Source of the DNA: Apostichopus japonicus
Taxonomy: Eukaryota; Echinodermata; Holothuroidea; Aspidochirotida; Stichopodidae
Direction: 5' to 3'
DNA length: 64,000 nt
Assembly (NCBI RefSeq): GCF_037975245.1
Contig: NC_092568.1
Span: 1,858,001 to 1,922,000 of the forward strand
Below, piece after piece: positions 25,301 through 40,330 of the stretch. Every line of letters starts with the position of its first letter. Position 1 is the first letter of the stretch. The notes under the pieces were generated by a model. The model saw only the letters and a program-made list of their open reading frames with translations. It was not told the DNA's origin and searched no databases. The position numbers and the translations under genes are program-made.

Positions 25301-27450
25301 ATTGTCAATGACATTACACCTATATTGTGTTATGAATAACAGTGTTATGTATAGCCTTGTAAGCGAGGGGAGACCTATTATTAATTTCACAAACTCCGAA
25401 ATAATAATCTGTGAGTTTACAAAATATAAGGTAATATTATACAGAGTGTCGGTTATTTGATTGATTGCAAGATGGGTTTTCTTTTTAATATCCTTATCAT
25501 TTCCCGGTATTTTCCGCTTTTGGTGGAATCGATGATTGTAAAGGTCACGTCTGTCATAGGTTTATAAGGCGCTTAAATCATCTTATTGAGTTTCGTTCAT
25601 TCTTTAGGCACATTGAGATTTTTTTTAACTTATCAATATTGCTGTGGTAGTTACCTTAAAGCAGTATATTTTATACGCCTCAGTAATATAACACAAGTAC
25701 AAATACGTTTGACCTTGTTAGTATCAATTCCAGGGTACAGGGATTAACATTTCGGTATACATCAATCGCTATGGAGACAGATGTTCTAAATGTTGCCTTA
25801 GTAGACTTGAAAACTTCTTTCCTTGAGTATAGACTCCATTGATACCTACATTCATTAGATGTTGTGTTCATCTATATATACCACCGTTGAGTATGTTAGT
25901 CTAATGTATTTGAATCTTGTAGGATGAATTCCGATTACTACTAGACAACCTTATACTGAAACTTTACTTACACTCGCTTAACGTTAGTGAATGCATAGGT
26001 ACTTGTAACACATGGAAACGTTTCGTTAATAAAAACCTTTAAACTTGTGTAAAGATTCTAGAATGTATAATCCATTCAATCAGTTCATGTCCATTTATTT
26101 CGGATTCAAGCCGTACCTCCATTCTGCGATATAATGATCGCGAAAGAATATGTTTGCAAAACATTACAAATTGTTTGTAACCATAGAATCTCGAAATGAA
26201 ACTTTAATTTCAATTACAACATTGATTTATAATAAATGTTATCATAAACATTGATTTATTATAAATGTTGTGCTCATTGTGACTACATACCTATTATACA
26301 CGACATAATGTAAATATATTGACCCATATTGTTTTTATATAGGATATATGCAAAAAATATGTGTCAGAATGTGCAGCTAAACCCTATAAGTATAATTTAT
26401 GCCCTCTTGTCGCTATTGCATATATCACTTTAAGGCCCCGACTTGACTTTCGCAACTACCGGTATCAACAACACAGGGAATCTATTTTTGGTCTTGACAT
26501 AAACGTGATGTTTTACTTCACGTGGGATCAACTTCTATACATTAGACATGACAAAGATACACCAAGATTGTACTGCAGTACTTACAAAATACATCTACGG
26601 AAGATGTATTATACTGACTATAAATACTTATAGAAATAGACCCCGTGAACTTTGATACTTCACAACCCTATATGATGAGGGGAGCGGCCGGGGGGGGGGA
26701 GGGGGATGAGATATGTTTATATTTAAAAGATAATACGAAAGAAGAAAGATTTACAAGGGAGAGCTCCATATTCCTTTCCATTTTGTTGTTGTTGTCGTAA
26801 AATGTCTTTCATTTCATTTATACCAGTGGTTCAAATATACATGTATAGGAGAGGTGAAAAACTTCAATAATATATTTTTGGCTTCAATATTTTGCCGTGA
26901 GCTTCAGATTCAATCGTGAGAAATATGAGGTTTTAATCAATGATCTTTTTTCTTACTATACGTTCTTAATTCGGAAGATTGCATCTCGCAAATAAATTAA
27001 AGTTAGACTGAACATGACTGGTGAAGAATATTTCTTAATATCTTTTCAAGTAGTGCGAGATATATTTCTTTATAACTGTTAATCTTGCAAATCCTTAACT
27101 GTGAACATAGTAAAATGGTACGAGAGTGTATCAAGTTTCGTTTTGCTCAAGCGGAAATAATTTTCAATATCAGAAGTTGGTTACAGCAAAATTTTCTACA
27201 TATTCAAGTGATTACTCTGATGATCAACTTCAGAAGAAGAAACAAAGCAATTAATGGAAACGTTTGTAACAGTATCAGGATTTCAACGAAATAAAACAGT
27301 TTTGTTGCTTTTTTTATGAATTATTAAAGTAATTGAAAATATAGTCCAGGAAAATTTCACCTATTTGGCAAATAATAATCAGGTGTGAAATTCCTTCTTT
27401 TCAACCACTGTTGAAACAAATGATATGCACTTTGAGTATTGAAGATATTT

Positions 27451-27559
<109 letters not shown>

Positions 27560-27691
27560 ACACTTATATATACATATTGCAGTGTTATGATTGGAAATGA
27601 TTTCATGGGTATGCATATATTTCATACATACATACATACATATTTCAGTGTTTCGCTTTCGAAAGTGTTCAAAGTTATAATTATTTCAAAA

Positions 27692-27836
<145 letters not shown>

Positions 27837-29937
27837 AGTGTTGAAGTTTTAACAGCAAATTAATCTTTCCTTATTTAACGACAAACCTGTTCATTAGGCA
27901 CCTTCTTAACGAAACGAAACGAGAAGATTTCAAAATCTTATAAATTAATTTATAAAGTTTTGTGCTCAATTAGACATGTTGTATTCAAGTTATATATTTG
28001 AATGCAGTCAGTGTATTTTTTTTTCTTTTTCATTATGACAAGTTTTGACAATTACATTAAAGCTAGCATTTCTAACGAGCTAGCAATATTTGCTATCGAT
28101 TTTATCACATCACGAGGTCATTGATACATACCTTCATTTGATTTGTATCGGCGAAATCAACACCCAAACTGACTTCAGTTGATGACAAAAACGGAGAGAG
28201 AAATGAATGAGGAAAATACGAGAACTGAAGGGAAATTGTTGGTAATTATGAACGACTCTGCCATATGATCTGAATAAAAGTTTTCAATTACAAAAAGTTC
28301 TCTTATTCCCTCCCCCAAGTAATAAAGAGAACTGCAAGTTACTCTTCTCTTTGAATGGTAATTTAAAAAATACTACTTTTCCCTGTTAATTAAAAAACAT
28401 TCCCTGTTGGTATGTTTGTTTGTCTTTCTTGGTTTTCCTTGCTCATTTTGTAATTTGATGAGAGATTTCCCGCCAGAAATGATCACGTCTCCAACTGCCT
28501 AAACTTTCTCTAATACAACAGATTCTATTTCCATAATGTGACGGTAATTAAAATCACGGTGAAATGCGAACTTTTTAAAGTTTTTTTAAAATATTTTTTA
28601 TTCTTCTAAATTGAAAGCTGAAACTAAAGAGACGAAAGGGACCACAACACAACCTCAGAGAATCTCGTGCGCAAAATTTTAGCATTTTAGCCACTAATGG
28701 TAAACTTTACGTAAATTGTCGACATTTTTATGACAACTTGTCAGTACCGTGCAGCATGCTGACAATTACAGTTATGTTTTATAGCAGATCTATACGTGGA
28801 TGTAAAATTGTGACGACATTCGTAACTATAGTAACGCGAGAAATGTATTGTTTGAGTTCGTGGAAAGTTCTGCATCACTTCTCTGTTTATTTAATATTTA
28901 TTTTTAACAACCTTTATGTATACTTTCATCAAAATTAAAAACTTTTAGAAACTGTTCTGAAAATGTATACAGTAATCAAACCTGACTATATTTTAGGAAA
29001 TAGACTGAGTTTTTCAAGATTAAGACAGCCGATTAACCTTCTTTTTTTTTAATGTTATAGTACGTTAAGGTAAACTCCTCTTGCCATTAAAGTTTACTCT
29101 TATACGGTATATTCCTGGGGCATTGTTTATTACGATCGTTTCCGACCAATATTGCAGTTTATATTAACAATAAGGTCACAGCGGAAAGAATAAGAGACTT
29201 AAGGTAGAGAACCTTCAAACTATTTCTTCACTAAAAATTATGTTCAGTTTAACCTTAGCAACAAAAAATACCAATTCTACAACAAATATGTCATTTTAGA
29301 AACAAAACCCAATAATACAGCTTCTTAAGCGTTTCCTTACCGATTCCTTTAATTACTTTTAATTAAAAATTAGTCAGTAATAGTTATAGCACTTATAGAT
29401 CAAGTTTATTACAATACGACGTTGAGGAATGTATTCTTACGTGCATGTCAATACAGGCATATGAATTTATCTTGTCAGCTTGATCCGTCGATTGAAGTCA
29501 CGTCAAAAGCACGAAAGTAATTATATTAAAGTTGTTACCGGGTTTTTGTTTTGTTTTTTGTATAGAATTCTCAATTTATCACGAAAACAGAATTGCACAG
29601 ATTGAAAGAACTCGCAAAGCGTTTTAAAAGAACCGTGAAAATTTAAATTATATAAGAAATCCAATTATGAAGTTGCCATTGACGCCCGCAGAAAAGAGTT
29701 TCAGAGGAGGGCAAGAAAACTTCAGGTTTCATAAACTGGTGAACCTTCCAGAGAATAAATCGCGTACTATAAAACCCATTGAACCCACCCCCCCTTTTTC
29801 ACCCCTGCGGATGCCCGTGATGGGAGAGGCTTCAGCGTTTTCTTGCATGTTTCGTTAGTTATTTACATCCAATAATAACTAGCACTATTAAAAGTACACT
29901 GTTTGTTGGCGTGACGTAAAAACATTATTTCTTGCCT

Positions 29938-30311
29938 CAGTGGCGTAGGAAGGTACTTTTGAGTGGGGGGGGGGGGCTGAAGACTGATGGCCGGCCTGGG
30001 GGAGGGGTCTAAGGTGAGGGGTCCCCCTCCCCCTTTGGATTTTTTTTGCATTCCAGGTGGCCTCAGATGCAATTGGGTGCAATATAGCTCACTTCAACAC
30101 CCACTCCATTTTGTAAATAATTTTGCATTTTCACCTGGCCTTAGATGAAATTTGGTGCTCCAAATGAGATTTTTTTTCTCATTTGGAAATGAAAAAGGGG
30201 TTTTCTGACTTGCGAAGCGGGGGGGGGGGGCGGAATGATACTTCCGCCCCCTCATATTTTTCACTGGGGGCTGGCGCCCCCCCCCCAGCACCCCCGGTTC
30301 CTACGCCCTTG
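29938..30311. mobile_element. hAT-type MITE with 8-bp target duplication
   Basis: Ends are CAGTGGCGTAGGAA at 29938 and TTCCTACGCCCTTG ending at 30311. It is flanked by a perfect TCTTGCCT duplication (29930-29937 and 30312-30319). The 8-bp duplication and CAG-type ends are hallmarks of hAT elements. The 374-bp interior is non-coding and holds several poly-G/poly-C runs. Confidence 0.85.
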
Positions 30312-31017
30312 TCTTGCCTGCATTTTCATAGAAGTCAATGAACTTGCTGTGAAGTGAACGTGCGAGACTATACTTATAACGTTGTTGTTTCAATTTTACT
30401 CATTTTTTTATATTCAATACTCACTTTATCACGAAAACATAGAAATATAAGTCTGTTCCTTTTGTTACAATGGAACTATTAGTTAATGGATTTTCAAGGT
30501 GAAACGTTAGAATGTTATTTTATACAAGTATTTAATTTGGTACGGAAGTTTTCTAGGAAATAAGACACCAAACCATTTTTTCTTCTTTTCTATTTCGTAG
30601 TCGTATATCTCTCAAAGGGCAGTTTCCCTTTTAACATAATTTGCGATAACTGAACTTAAAGAATGAAACAGCTAATTTCAGTGGATAAGTTAACATAAAC
30701 TTATGAAAATTGTATTTCTTTATCGATCCCAGAAATATAGTATGTAAGAGCACATCATTTTTGCATCCTTTACTAACTATTGACGGGGATACTAATTCAT
30801 TGCCGTGTTAGTCATTCCTATGAAAATATTGTCCTGTATCAGTAAAGACGTAACATGACAGAAAGCAACAACATGTTTGCACGGCTGTTGTGTTATTATT
30901 GTCTATAGACATATTGTGTATGGATCTCCCCCCATGTACAGTCCATATAAAGCTGCAATGCAGGGATTCTTTATACGGGGTCCAGATAAAATAAATTAGA
31001 TGAAGAAAGGGATAGAA

Positions 31018-31233
31018 TCAAAAACTCACTACACCTAAAATCAGCAATGCGTAGGGTGTAGGCTGGTGTATGGTACTCAATCCAAATGAAGCCCTTGGAG
31101 GTGCGCTCCCTGCGCTACCGAGAAGTGCAAGATTGCGTGGCGACTTTTCTTCGCGGGCCGTACTGAAATCTTTCGTTGGCCGGATTCGGCACGCGAGCCG
31201 CCTTGTTGAGAACATCTGAAGTTGATTTACCAT
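31018..31233 (-). CDS. Unrecognised possible first exon, presequence-like
   Basis: An ATG at 31231-31233 opens 71 codons in a locally GC-richer patch. The N-terminus is Arg/Ser-rich and almost free of acidic residues (MFSTRRLACRIRPTKDFSTA), as in mitochondrial targeting sequences. A possible donor (TTTTAG|GTGTAG, exon end about 31034) lies near the 3' end. No downstream exon was recognised, so product and reality are uncertain. Confidence 0.2.
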   Translation of the reverse strand: MVNQLQMFSTRRLACRIRPTKDFSTAREEKSPRNLALLGSAGSAPPRASFGLSTIHQPTPYALLILGVVSF

Positions 31234-32009
31234 TGAAGAATGTCTAGCTAGGCTACACGTTTGCCTATAAATATGTATCTTATGATGTTAATATCTAGCA
31301 AGTGGAGAGGGCCTATACGTATATTCTCTGTCATGGTATAGGCTATATACGTGAAACATATGACGATGATTATTAATAAGAAAAGGTATAGATACCTCAT
31401 TAGTGTTCTGTGATTAGAGTATCCTAACATACTCTATAATATACAATACCAGGTGAAGGCTTAGTTAAGCAAAAGTTAATAGCCAGTATATATTACAACA
31501 AGTGTTGAAAACAAATCCAAAGTTAATGCCGCCGTGACAGAACGACATTTTTTCAAGGTCTAATTTTCCCTTCAGAAAAGATTGTAATTATGACCTCTCG
31601 CACATATTAGAGGTCCAAATGTACACATCTATATACGTCTACTTAGTCCCAACGTGTGTTTCCATATGTAATAATATAGATTATTTTTTTCATATGTGAT
31701 AAGCATGATATTTTTCTTTATGCGAGGTCATGATCATTGATCATACAATAAGGTTATCGAAGGGATCATCTCGACATATAATGATACAAACTATGCAAAT
31801 AAAGGAAAAACTGACAGCGTTTCTATACAGCTTTTGCAAATCAGTTTGCATCTGAACATAATTCTAAGAATCTAATGCAACCGCACGGATGTGATTCAGT
31901 TCCATGAGCTGTAAACTTGGTCTTAGTTGATTTACCAGCTGAGAGTGACATCACCCGAAAGTGTTATTCCTGTAACATAATGTAAAAAAAAAGAAGATCC
32001 TATGTCCGT

Positions 32010-32248
32010 CTTGTGACAACAAATTCTCTTATGTGGTATTGCTGGGATGGGGATGGGGATGCGGAACTGTCGCTGCCGGCTCCCTTGTAGGAATCGCGGG
32101 ACCGTACATGGGTCTGCAATGGATGAGTGTGGTTATGGGTCTTCTTTGTGCGATGTTGTCCATGAAGTCAAAAGCAGCAAAAAGAGTGTATCTTCCGAGT
32201 ATAGTAAAGACGATTTATTTGTTCATATCTCGCATCAAGCCACGATAA
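32010..32248 (+). CDS. Unrecognised possible terminal exon of a membrane protein
   Basis: An open frame after an AG-ending purine stretch reads SYVVLLGWGWGCGTVAAGSL, VGIAGPYMGLQWMSVVMGLL and a basic tail, to TAA at 32246-32248. Two hydrophobic, Gly-rich segments separated by a GPxxGxxW turn resemble the last helices of a major-facilitator-type carrier. The upstream polypyrimidine tract is poor and no partner exon was found. It could be chance or a fragment. Confidence 0.2.
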
Positions 32249-32604
32249 ACAACATTTACAGTTTACATGTATGTAAAATATGCACGATATAAGTAGAATC
32301 CTGATCACTTGAAACAAGTGATTCTGTATTCAATCTGCAACAGCTGGCGAATTTTGTTAGCAGATTACGTTTATAACGGGAGTATAGGTCGTATGATACC
32401 CTCTAGGGTTATATAGCGTTATCAATCCGATAATTGCTACCCTACTACCCCATCGGCAATAACCGTTATGCTCTCAACGGTTTAGAAGAAGATCAACTAA
32501 TTCACATGTGGGAGTAAGAATTAAAGCTCAATTGAATTACAGGTCGCTGAAATCTAATATGTTTATCAACAGTATGGACTTCCTATTGTTTTATCTTCTT
32601 TACT

Positions 32605-32609
<5 letters not shown>

Positions 32610-32691
<82 letters not shown>

Positions 32692-32708
32692 TGTGTGTGT
32701 GTGTGTGT
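32610..32708. repeat. (AT)n followed by (GT)n microsatellite
   Basis: About 39 AT copies lead directly into about ten GT copies. Confidence 0.97.
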
Positions 32709-34022
32709 TTGTAATTTTATATACGTATATTTCAGTTTTTACTTTCTTAATAGGAGGGACCATATAGTATTTGATTTAACATATATTTAAGTATGTCTTT
32801 TTTTTATATCTTTCATGAATATGAAGCAATCTAGAAAACATCTGTTTTACGTCAATCCTAAAGCAGTCGATTAAAGCTGTGTAAGTTATTTCTTAAATTG
32901 CATAAGTTCAAGTTATGTGTGAGTTCAATGTCTCGTAGAACTTTACAATCTTATAACATTTGATAAAAGTTGCCTCGTGCTATGACGTCACATCCTTTGG
33001 CCTACATGTCAAAGGAGGAAAATTTTGGTAGCATACTCCTGGTGTTGCTGTTGTGTGAAACAAATCTTCATTTGGCGTTCACTAAGCTTGAACAAACTGA
33101 GCTCTACATGGCTAGTAGTGTCTTCAGTTTGATGGTTTCGAGTCATGGGTTCTGTATGGTCCAAAAAGGATGAACTTCTAGTTAATTTGATAACTTATCT
33201 TTCTCAATAATCACCAAGTGAACTGTCGCAGAATGCGAGGGTGGGGGAGGGGGCGGGGAGGGCACATGGAAAAGTAATATTTTGAAATTTATGGACATTT
33301 TTTAGCATATCCAGCCTATTTCTACGAAGAGAAAATAAACGTATATCGTTGTAGAAGCGAACAGTGCATACAGCATATACGTTCGTATAAATCGTGTACA
33401 AACAATTTGTATCCGACGGCTCGGAAGGACTTTTTCCCTCGTAAAATATGCAATTAGCAGCCTAGTATTTAGTCTAACCATGGCCAATTGCTTCAATATA
33501 AACATGGTGTACCCAAACATAATATTAATTAGGCTAGAATGTTAAGACATTTTCGATGGTTATCTCAATTGAACGATAAGTTTTACTCCTTTCGTCTTAA
33601 AGCAGTACTTTCTTTCAAACATCATTTCCCATGAACTACACAAAGCTCAATATTTAGGCACTACGCCATTATGAATTACTCTTATATACGTCATCGATAT
33701 ACAGAAGCGTCCCAAACTGCATGATTGCTCATTGCTAAAAGCGCAATCAATAAAAAGAGTGGTGTGCGTTCCGTACTTTTCGAATGTAAATAAGACGTCA
33801 TCTTTAGCCTAGATAGGTTAGGAACTCAATGACATAGTAAGCCAAAGAAAAAGGCCATTTATGAGTTGGCATCCTGTAATATTTGTCTGATATGCAGTTA
33901 TGTAATTGTGCGTATACCAAACAGGTGCTGTAGTCAACTCGTTTCGTTCCAATGAGTCATTTGATTTGAAATAAATCATCATAAATCTGTCGAATTTTGG
34001 AAAAGCAAATGTTTAGCAACCT

Positions 34023-34035
34023 GACAGACAGACAG

Positions 34036-34068
<33 letters not shown>

Positions 34069-34070
34069 TA
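34023..34070. repeat. (GACA)n/(GACG)n microsatellite
   Basis: A tetranucleotide tract of about 12 units, with GACA units interrupted by three or four GACG units. Confidence 0.95.
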
Positions 34071-36751
34071 ATCGAGGCATAACGATATTCATCTGGTTTC
34101 ACGGGCAAACTTTTTCGACATTTTTGATGGATTATAATATAACTACACAGCAAAGAATCAAAGTGGCATTAGTCGACCATTTACCTTCAGAATTTGTTTC
34201 TCTCAAATATTCTAAAGGATGGGATCTTGACACTGAGTTATTATAGGCTTACATATATATTCGTCTACGATATTGATTTTAGATTAACACATTGTGTAGC
34301 AATGATGCGACTTCGCTGTATAAGTATTTTGTTTGCACTTGTATAAATGGCTAGAGAATATAATTTAGACCGAGGAGGGGAAGGGTGTGGGGAACTGAAG
34401 ATAATTTTACATTTAAATGCATTGTGTTGATGTATTTTTCGGTACACTGTGATGGATACAGCTGTGACTCTGCCTCCTTTCTGTTAGTTGTTGGATTTAT
34501 TTTAAAAAAATTGAACCAAAAGAATTTCACTTCTGGAAAGAAAACTAGAAGTGTATACTATACTTAAGACCAACCGAACAGGCTCTGTAACTGCTGGTAT
34601 GGTTTTGTTGTTAAGCATTAAAACTGTCCTTTCCGAATATCCTTTCGTTTGAACCGCTAGATGCCACAAAGTAAATACGTGCAGGGCACAGTACTGGTAA
34701 GCCTCATGATATATTTGTTTGTACATATGTTTCACACGAGCCTCTGATTCCACAGGAAGTTATAATGACTAATTGTGACGTCAAACAAATTCAAATTCAT
34801 GACTGATAGTTTAGACAGTTTCACAGTCTAAACAGAGGCCGGCCTCGGGCAAACATTTTAGTTTTATCTTCTAAACCTGATCCTTTGGCCCAGATTTAGC
34901 CTTTTCACTAGCTACATCAAGATAATAAAATTAAAATAAATACGGTAAATGAGAAATGATTATATAAGAAAGCGAAAATGACATTTTCTTGCATGCCGGT
35001 ATAGGCTGCAGGTTGTTAGTATGTTAGGCTATAAAGTGAATTGCGAAATACGATCGTACTTGTACGCCACATTTCGTGCATTCACTTCTCCTTCAGAAAA
35101 ATCGATTTACTTCTCAAGTGTAGGAAAGTAGTTTAAGAGAAACTCTTCAATTTTAGAGCAAAAAGCTATACCCGAGAGTGATATTATGCAAATGATCACT
35201 TTAGGGAAGCTTCAAACCGTGAAATTGATCCTGTTTGGAAATACAGTCAGTCACGTTGAGTTTGTTGTAGTTTTACTGTCTTAAAAAGAACACCCTAACT
35301 TTTCGACCTACTTGCGCTTGTCTCTGTATATATTCTCGCAGTTTGTGCACAGGTGTGTCATCGAATATATCTTTTAAAAGGAGATGCGTATGGTTACATG
35401 ATTAAGATGCCGCATAGAAGAACTGCATCTCCATACAGCTGACCAAAATGGTTGTTTCTTTTATTCCTTTTCGACATTCGGAAGACATTGGGATTTTTAT
35501 GGTCTTTCATAATTCAAAATTTGAATCGTACAGCGACTTATGTCTGTTTGCTGTTTCATTTCTATTGAAAAGAAGTAATGTTTGCAAATAATGGGGTGAG
35601 GAAAACGGGCTACAATAAACTTAATTTGTTATTGATAATCATTATTGTCAATCCTACTTTCGCGGCCCCTGCGATTGTGGACTAGGGAGAAAAATATGAC
35701 CAAAACTTAGACTATATTATTTATTTTCTATGAATATTCATAACACTTCATTACACTTTGTATATTTGTGATAGACAATGTAAATTTACATCAGTTCTCA
35801 CATATACATGTTAGATAGGTGTACCAATTAAAAAAGGGTGTTACAGACATGCACCTCCTTGGGTGTACCAGCACACGTATGATCCTTGTATTGCATTACC
35901 ATTGTTACATGTAAAGTGATGCTCAAACTAAGTTTGAATTCCAATCCCCAAAAGTTCGGTTGCTTGCATATGCATGTTATAAATATACCAATGCAACCAG
36001 TGAACTCGAGTTCTTTGTACTGTTGCAGGCTGCTATAAATTTAACTCTGACGATGTTTATTGCACATATCATGTGATATGATATGGCTTTCTTTTAATCA
36101 TTACTTCTACCCGACCTCAAATTTCTTCCTTTCTTGGTTCCCTTCAAATTCATTGCAGTAGGTTTTATTTCAACTTATGAATCGCCTTTCCTTAACAACA
36201 GAAGTTGGTTACTTTACTATAGCTGTCGTCACTGGTTTTTAATCTGCAGAAATGGGTAATTACTCCGTATTCCTGTTTTAAACTGTAAACAATGATTTTG
36301 TTTACGGGATTTCTCTCCAGAGAAATTACTCAGCTTTGCAAGCTTACACTGCGGGAAGAGGGCGTCAGGTTAGCTGTTTCGCTTTTCTCGCCTTGCATTG
36401 GTTGCCTTTACAAATTGTAAGCGAGGCTATAACCGTAAACTATAAACTTTGAAAGTCTGTCAAGTTCAAAGTAAAATGTATGAGAGAGAGAGAGACGGCA
36501 TAATGAAGCTCAAATTTGTCTTTTATTTACCACAATTTTTGGGGATAGAAGTTGTGAGATTTTAATATGAAAGCAAGGCATATGAAAATCGATATCTAAT
36601 TGATGATATATGAGCAGTTGACGAGGGATCATGGGATATTGATTTTGTTCTTGTTGTTGTTTTTCATGTTAAAGTTAGTTTTGTTGTTGTTGCTGTTCTT
36701 GTTTTCTTTGTTGATGTTTTGTTGTTATTTGGGAGGCAGGACGTGTGCTAT

Positions 36752-37993
<1,242 letters not shown>

Positions 37994-38022
37994 GACATAT
38001 ATATATATATATAGATAGATAG

Positions 38023-38056
<34 letters not shown>

Positions 38057-38062
38057 ATATTT

Positions 38063-40115
38063 ATATAGTGCATATCAACATTAATTTTGTGCCTAAATAC
38101 AACCTTTAAGACATTTGATTGTCGTCAGTAGCCCTAGATTTCCATGAAATGCAGTCTGCAATCATGTTAGTCTGATCATTTCCATTAAATTCCTGGAGGT
38201 CTGAGTTCTCAATTGATGGAATCTTTCATTTCCTCACGCGTCATATATTTTCTCAAGAGAATAACAGTATTTATTTATAAAAAAAAAACTTAACATCAAG
38301 CAACTTTATTTACTTTCTTTTTCCAGATGTCCTCATTTTCGAACACCACACGTAGTATTTGTAATCAATATCCAGTGACATTTAACAAAATGAATTGTTT
38401 CCCTGTTGAGAGGAAAACAGATATGTATTTACAGTACATGTTTCCTTTTAATTAAGATTGCTCCTGATGAGTAGTTTCGGGATGAAATATGACCTCATTT
38501 CACTGGTTAGGTTCAGCACTATGTAATGTATTACTGTACAGTATCAACAGTAGGCTTCAGGAAAAGTCTATAATTATGGGTTTTTTATGGTTCTTCTCGT
38601 TCATTTCTTGCTATTAATAGTTCAACAAAAAATAAAAACTTGGCAACATTAATATAAGTACACTATCAGCAAGATAGATTCGGCAAAAAATAATCCATAT
38701 CCAGATATAAAAATGAAAATGACTGAAGCTTCTATCGGCGCCATTTTAATTAACAAATTATCTTTACTTTATTCAAAACCAGTGCTATTTAAACCAATTA
38801 TTTACTTTAATAACACAAACTGCATTGTCTCTATTTGACAAAGAAAAAACGAATATGATATTATAAGTTTATTTGGAATCAACTTTCATTGTATCCATGC
38901 AAAATACACGTAACTAAGTGACAGAGAACTGAACGATATTAAAGCCTCTGTCTATATTTAGCCACAAAATAAAAATATTTTACATATCAGATCAAGATGC
39001 CCTGGCTTATCCTATATTTAAATCTAGTTTGTTTATTCCGTAAAAGTTCAGACTCAAAATGCGGGTCAACATCGTTTCTTTGGAAATTTCGTAAACACCT
39101 TTCAAACCAAAAGAAAATGTGGTTGATCGTACGTTTATAGTCAAACGTACTATTGACAGTCATATAGATGGCACACAATAAGAACATACGCTGTTGTGTT
39201 AGTGTGTCGATCAATGTCGTAAAGTCATGTCCGTAATGTTACAATCTAAAGGCTTGACAGATGCTTGAATCACTCTCACGTGGAGATGAAGCATATACCT
39301 CTCCAATTCTGATTGCCTCATCAATATTAGGCAGGAAAATTCTCATATTCCAAGGTGAGGGTTTTTCTCATTTCTGTAATTGCGAACAAAGCCACCGGCC
39401 CTTTCGAGTAGAATCGATACGGAATAAGACGGTTTGCCGTTGGGGGCTGTCATGTATTAAAGGAGACATATCGTAACAGCAAAAATGTTGCTATACCTTT
39501 GTAACACTAGGCCAGATTTCCAATGATATCTGGTATATTTCAGGTTAGTTTAATTTTACAGTTATAATGAAAGCTGCTTAATTGCATATAATCTGTACTA
39601 TACGCTGTGAATGTCTGCTCAAAGTATTCACTTATTTACAATCTTCTCCTTTTTCTGTGGTCATATTTAAATGTTTTGCTTCGATCGCAGTTGCTCCTTA
39701 AAGATCTTTGTCTCTGTGTTAATGTCATATCTGTTATATTCGATGATTCTATACAATAAACACATTAGTGCATGACAGCCTAACACATTGTAAGTATAAC
39801 AGGTATTATACAACACACTAAATCTCCTAGTAATACATATTACTGTACTGTGTATTTAACTTGAATCGACAAGTGACCTTAATCATAATATCAACTGTGA
39901 AATAGAGGGAAATGAATATCAATGGACAAATGATCATGCACCTTACATTTAATAAGGTAAAACAGTATAGCGTTAGCATTGTACTTGTATAACTATTGCA
40001 TTGTTTATTGGGCGTGAATTTCCCAGTATGGGTATAGAACAGTTATGAACTTTAAACAAGAGTATTATAAATATTCATAATTGTGCGTATTTAACGCACC
40101 CCTTTACCATTATCC

Positions 40116-40119
<4 letters not shown>
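38063..40119. other. Gene-free interval
   Basis: AT-rich sequence. No reading frame or repeat that I can identify. Confidence 0.45.
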
Positions 40120-40152
<33 letters not shown>

Positions 40153-40330
40153 GAATTGAAATCGTAGTGAGTTGGAAAATATATATATATATATATATAT
40201 ATATAATTGAAATTGTAGTGAGTTGGAAAATCTAGAACAGTGAAAAAACTTCCAGCCTCCACCGGGATTCGAACCCGAGAACAGAGTTCATAGCCTTTTA
40301 AAAAAGTCAGTGGGTCGAAGCTAGCAATAT
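40120..40330 (-). mobile_element. tRNA-derived SINE fragment, copy 1, with AT tails
   Basis: On the minus strand a T-arm/B-box sequence GGTTCGAATCCCGG (40262-40275) is followed by a shared body (GGTGGAGGCTGGAAGTTTTT, then TTCCAACTCACTAC) and an AT tract. The body end TGTAGTGAGTTGGAAAAT occurs twice (about 40160 and 40215), each joined to an AT run. A second copy is at 52441-52520. No A-box was found, so it is 5'-truncated or diverged. Confidence 0.55.
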
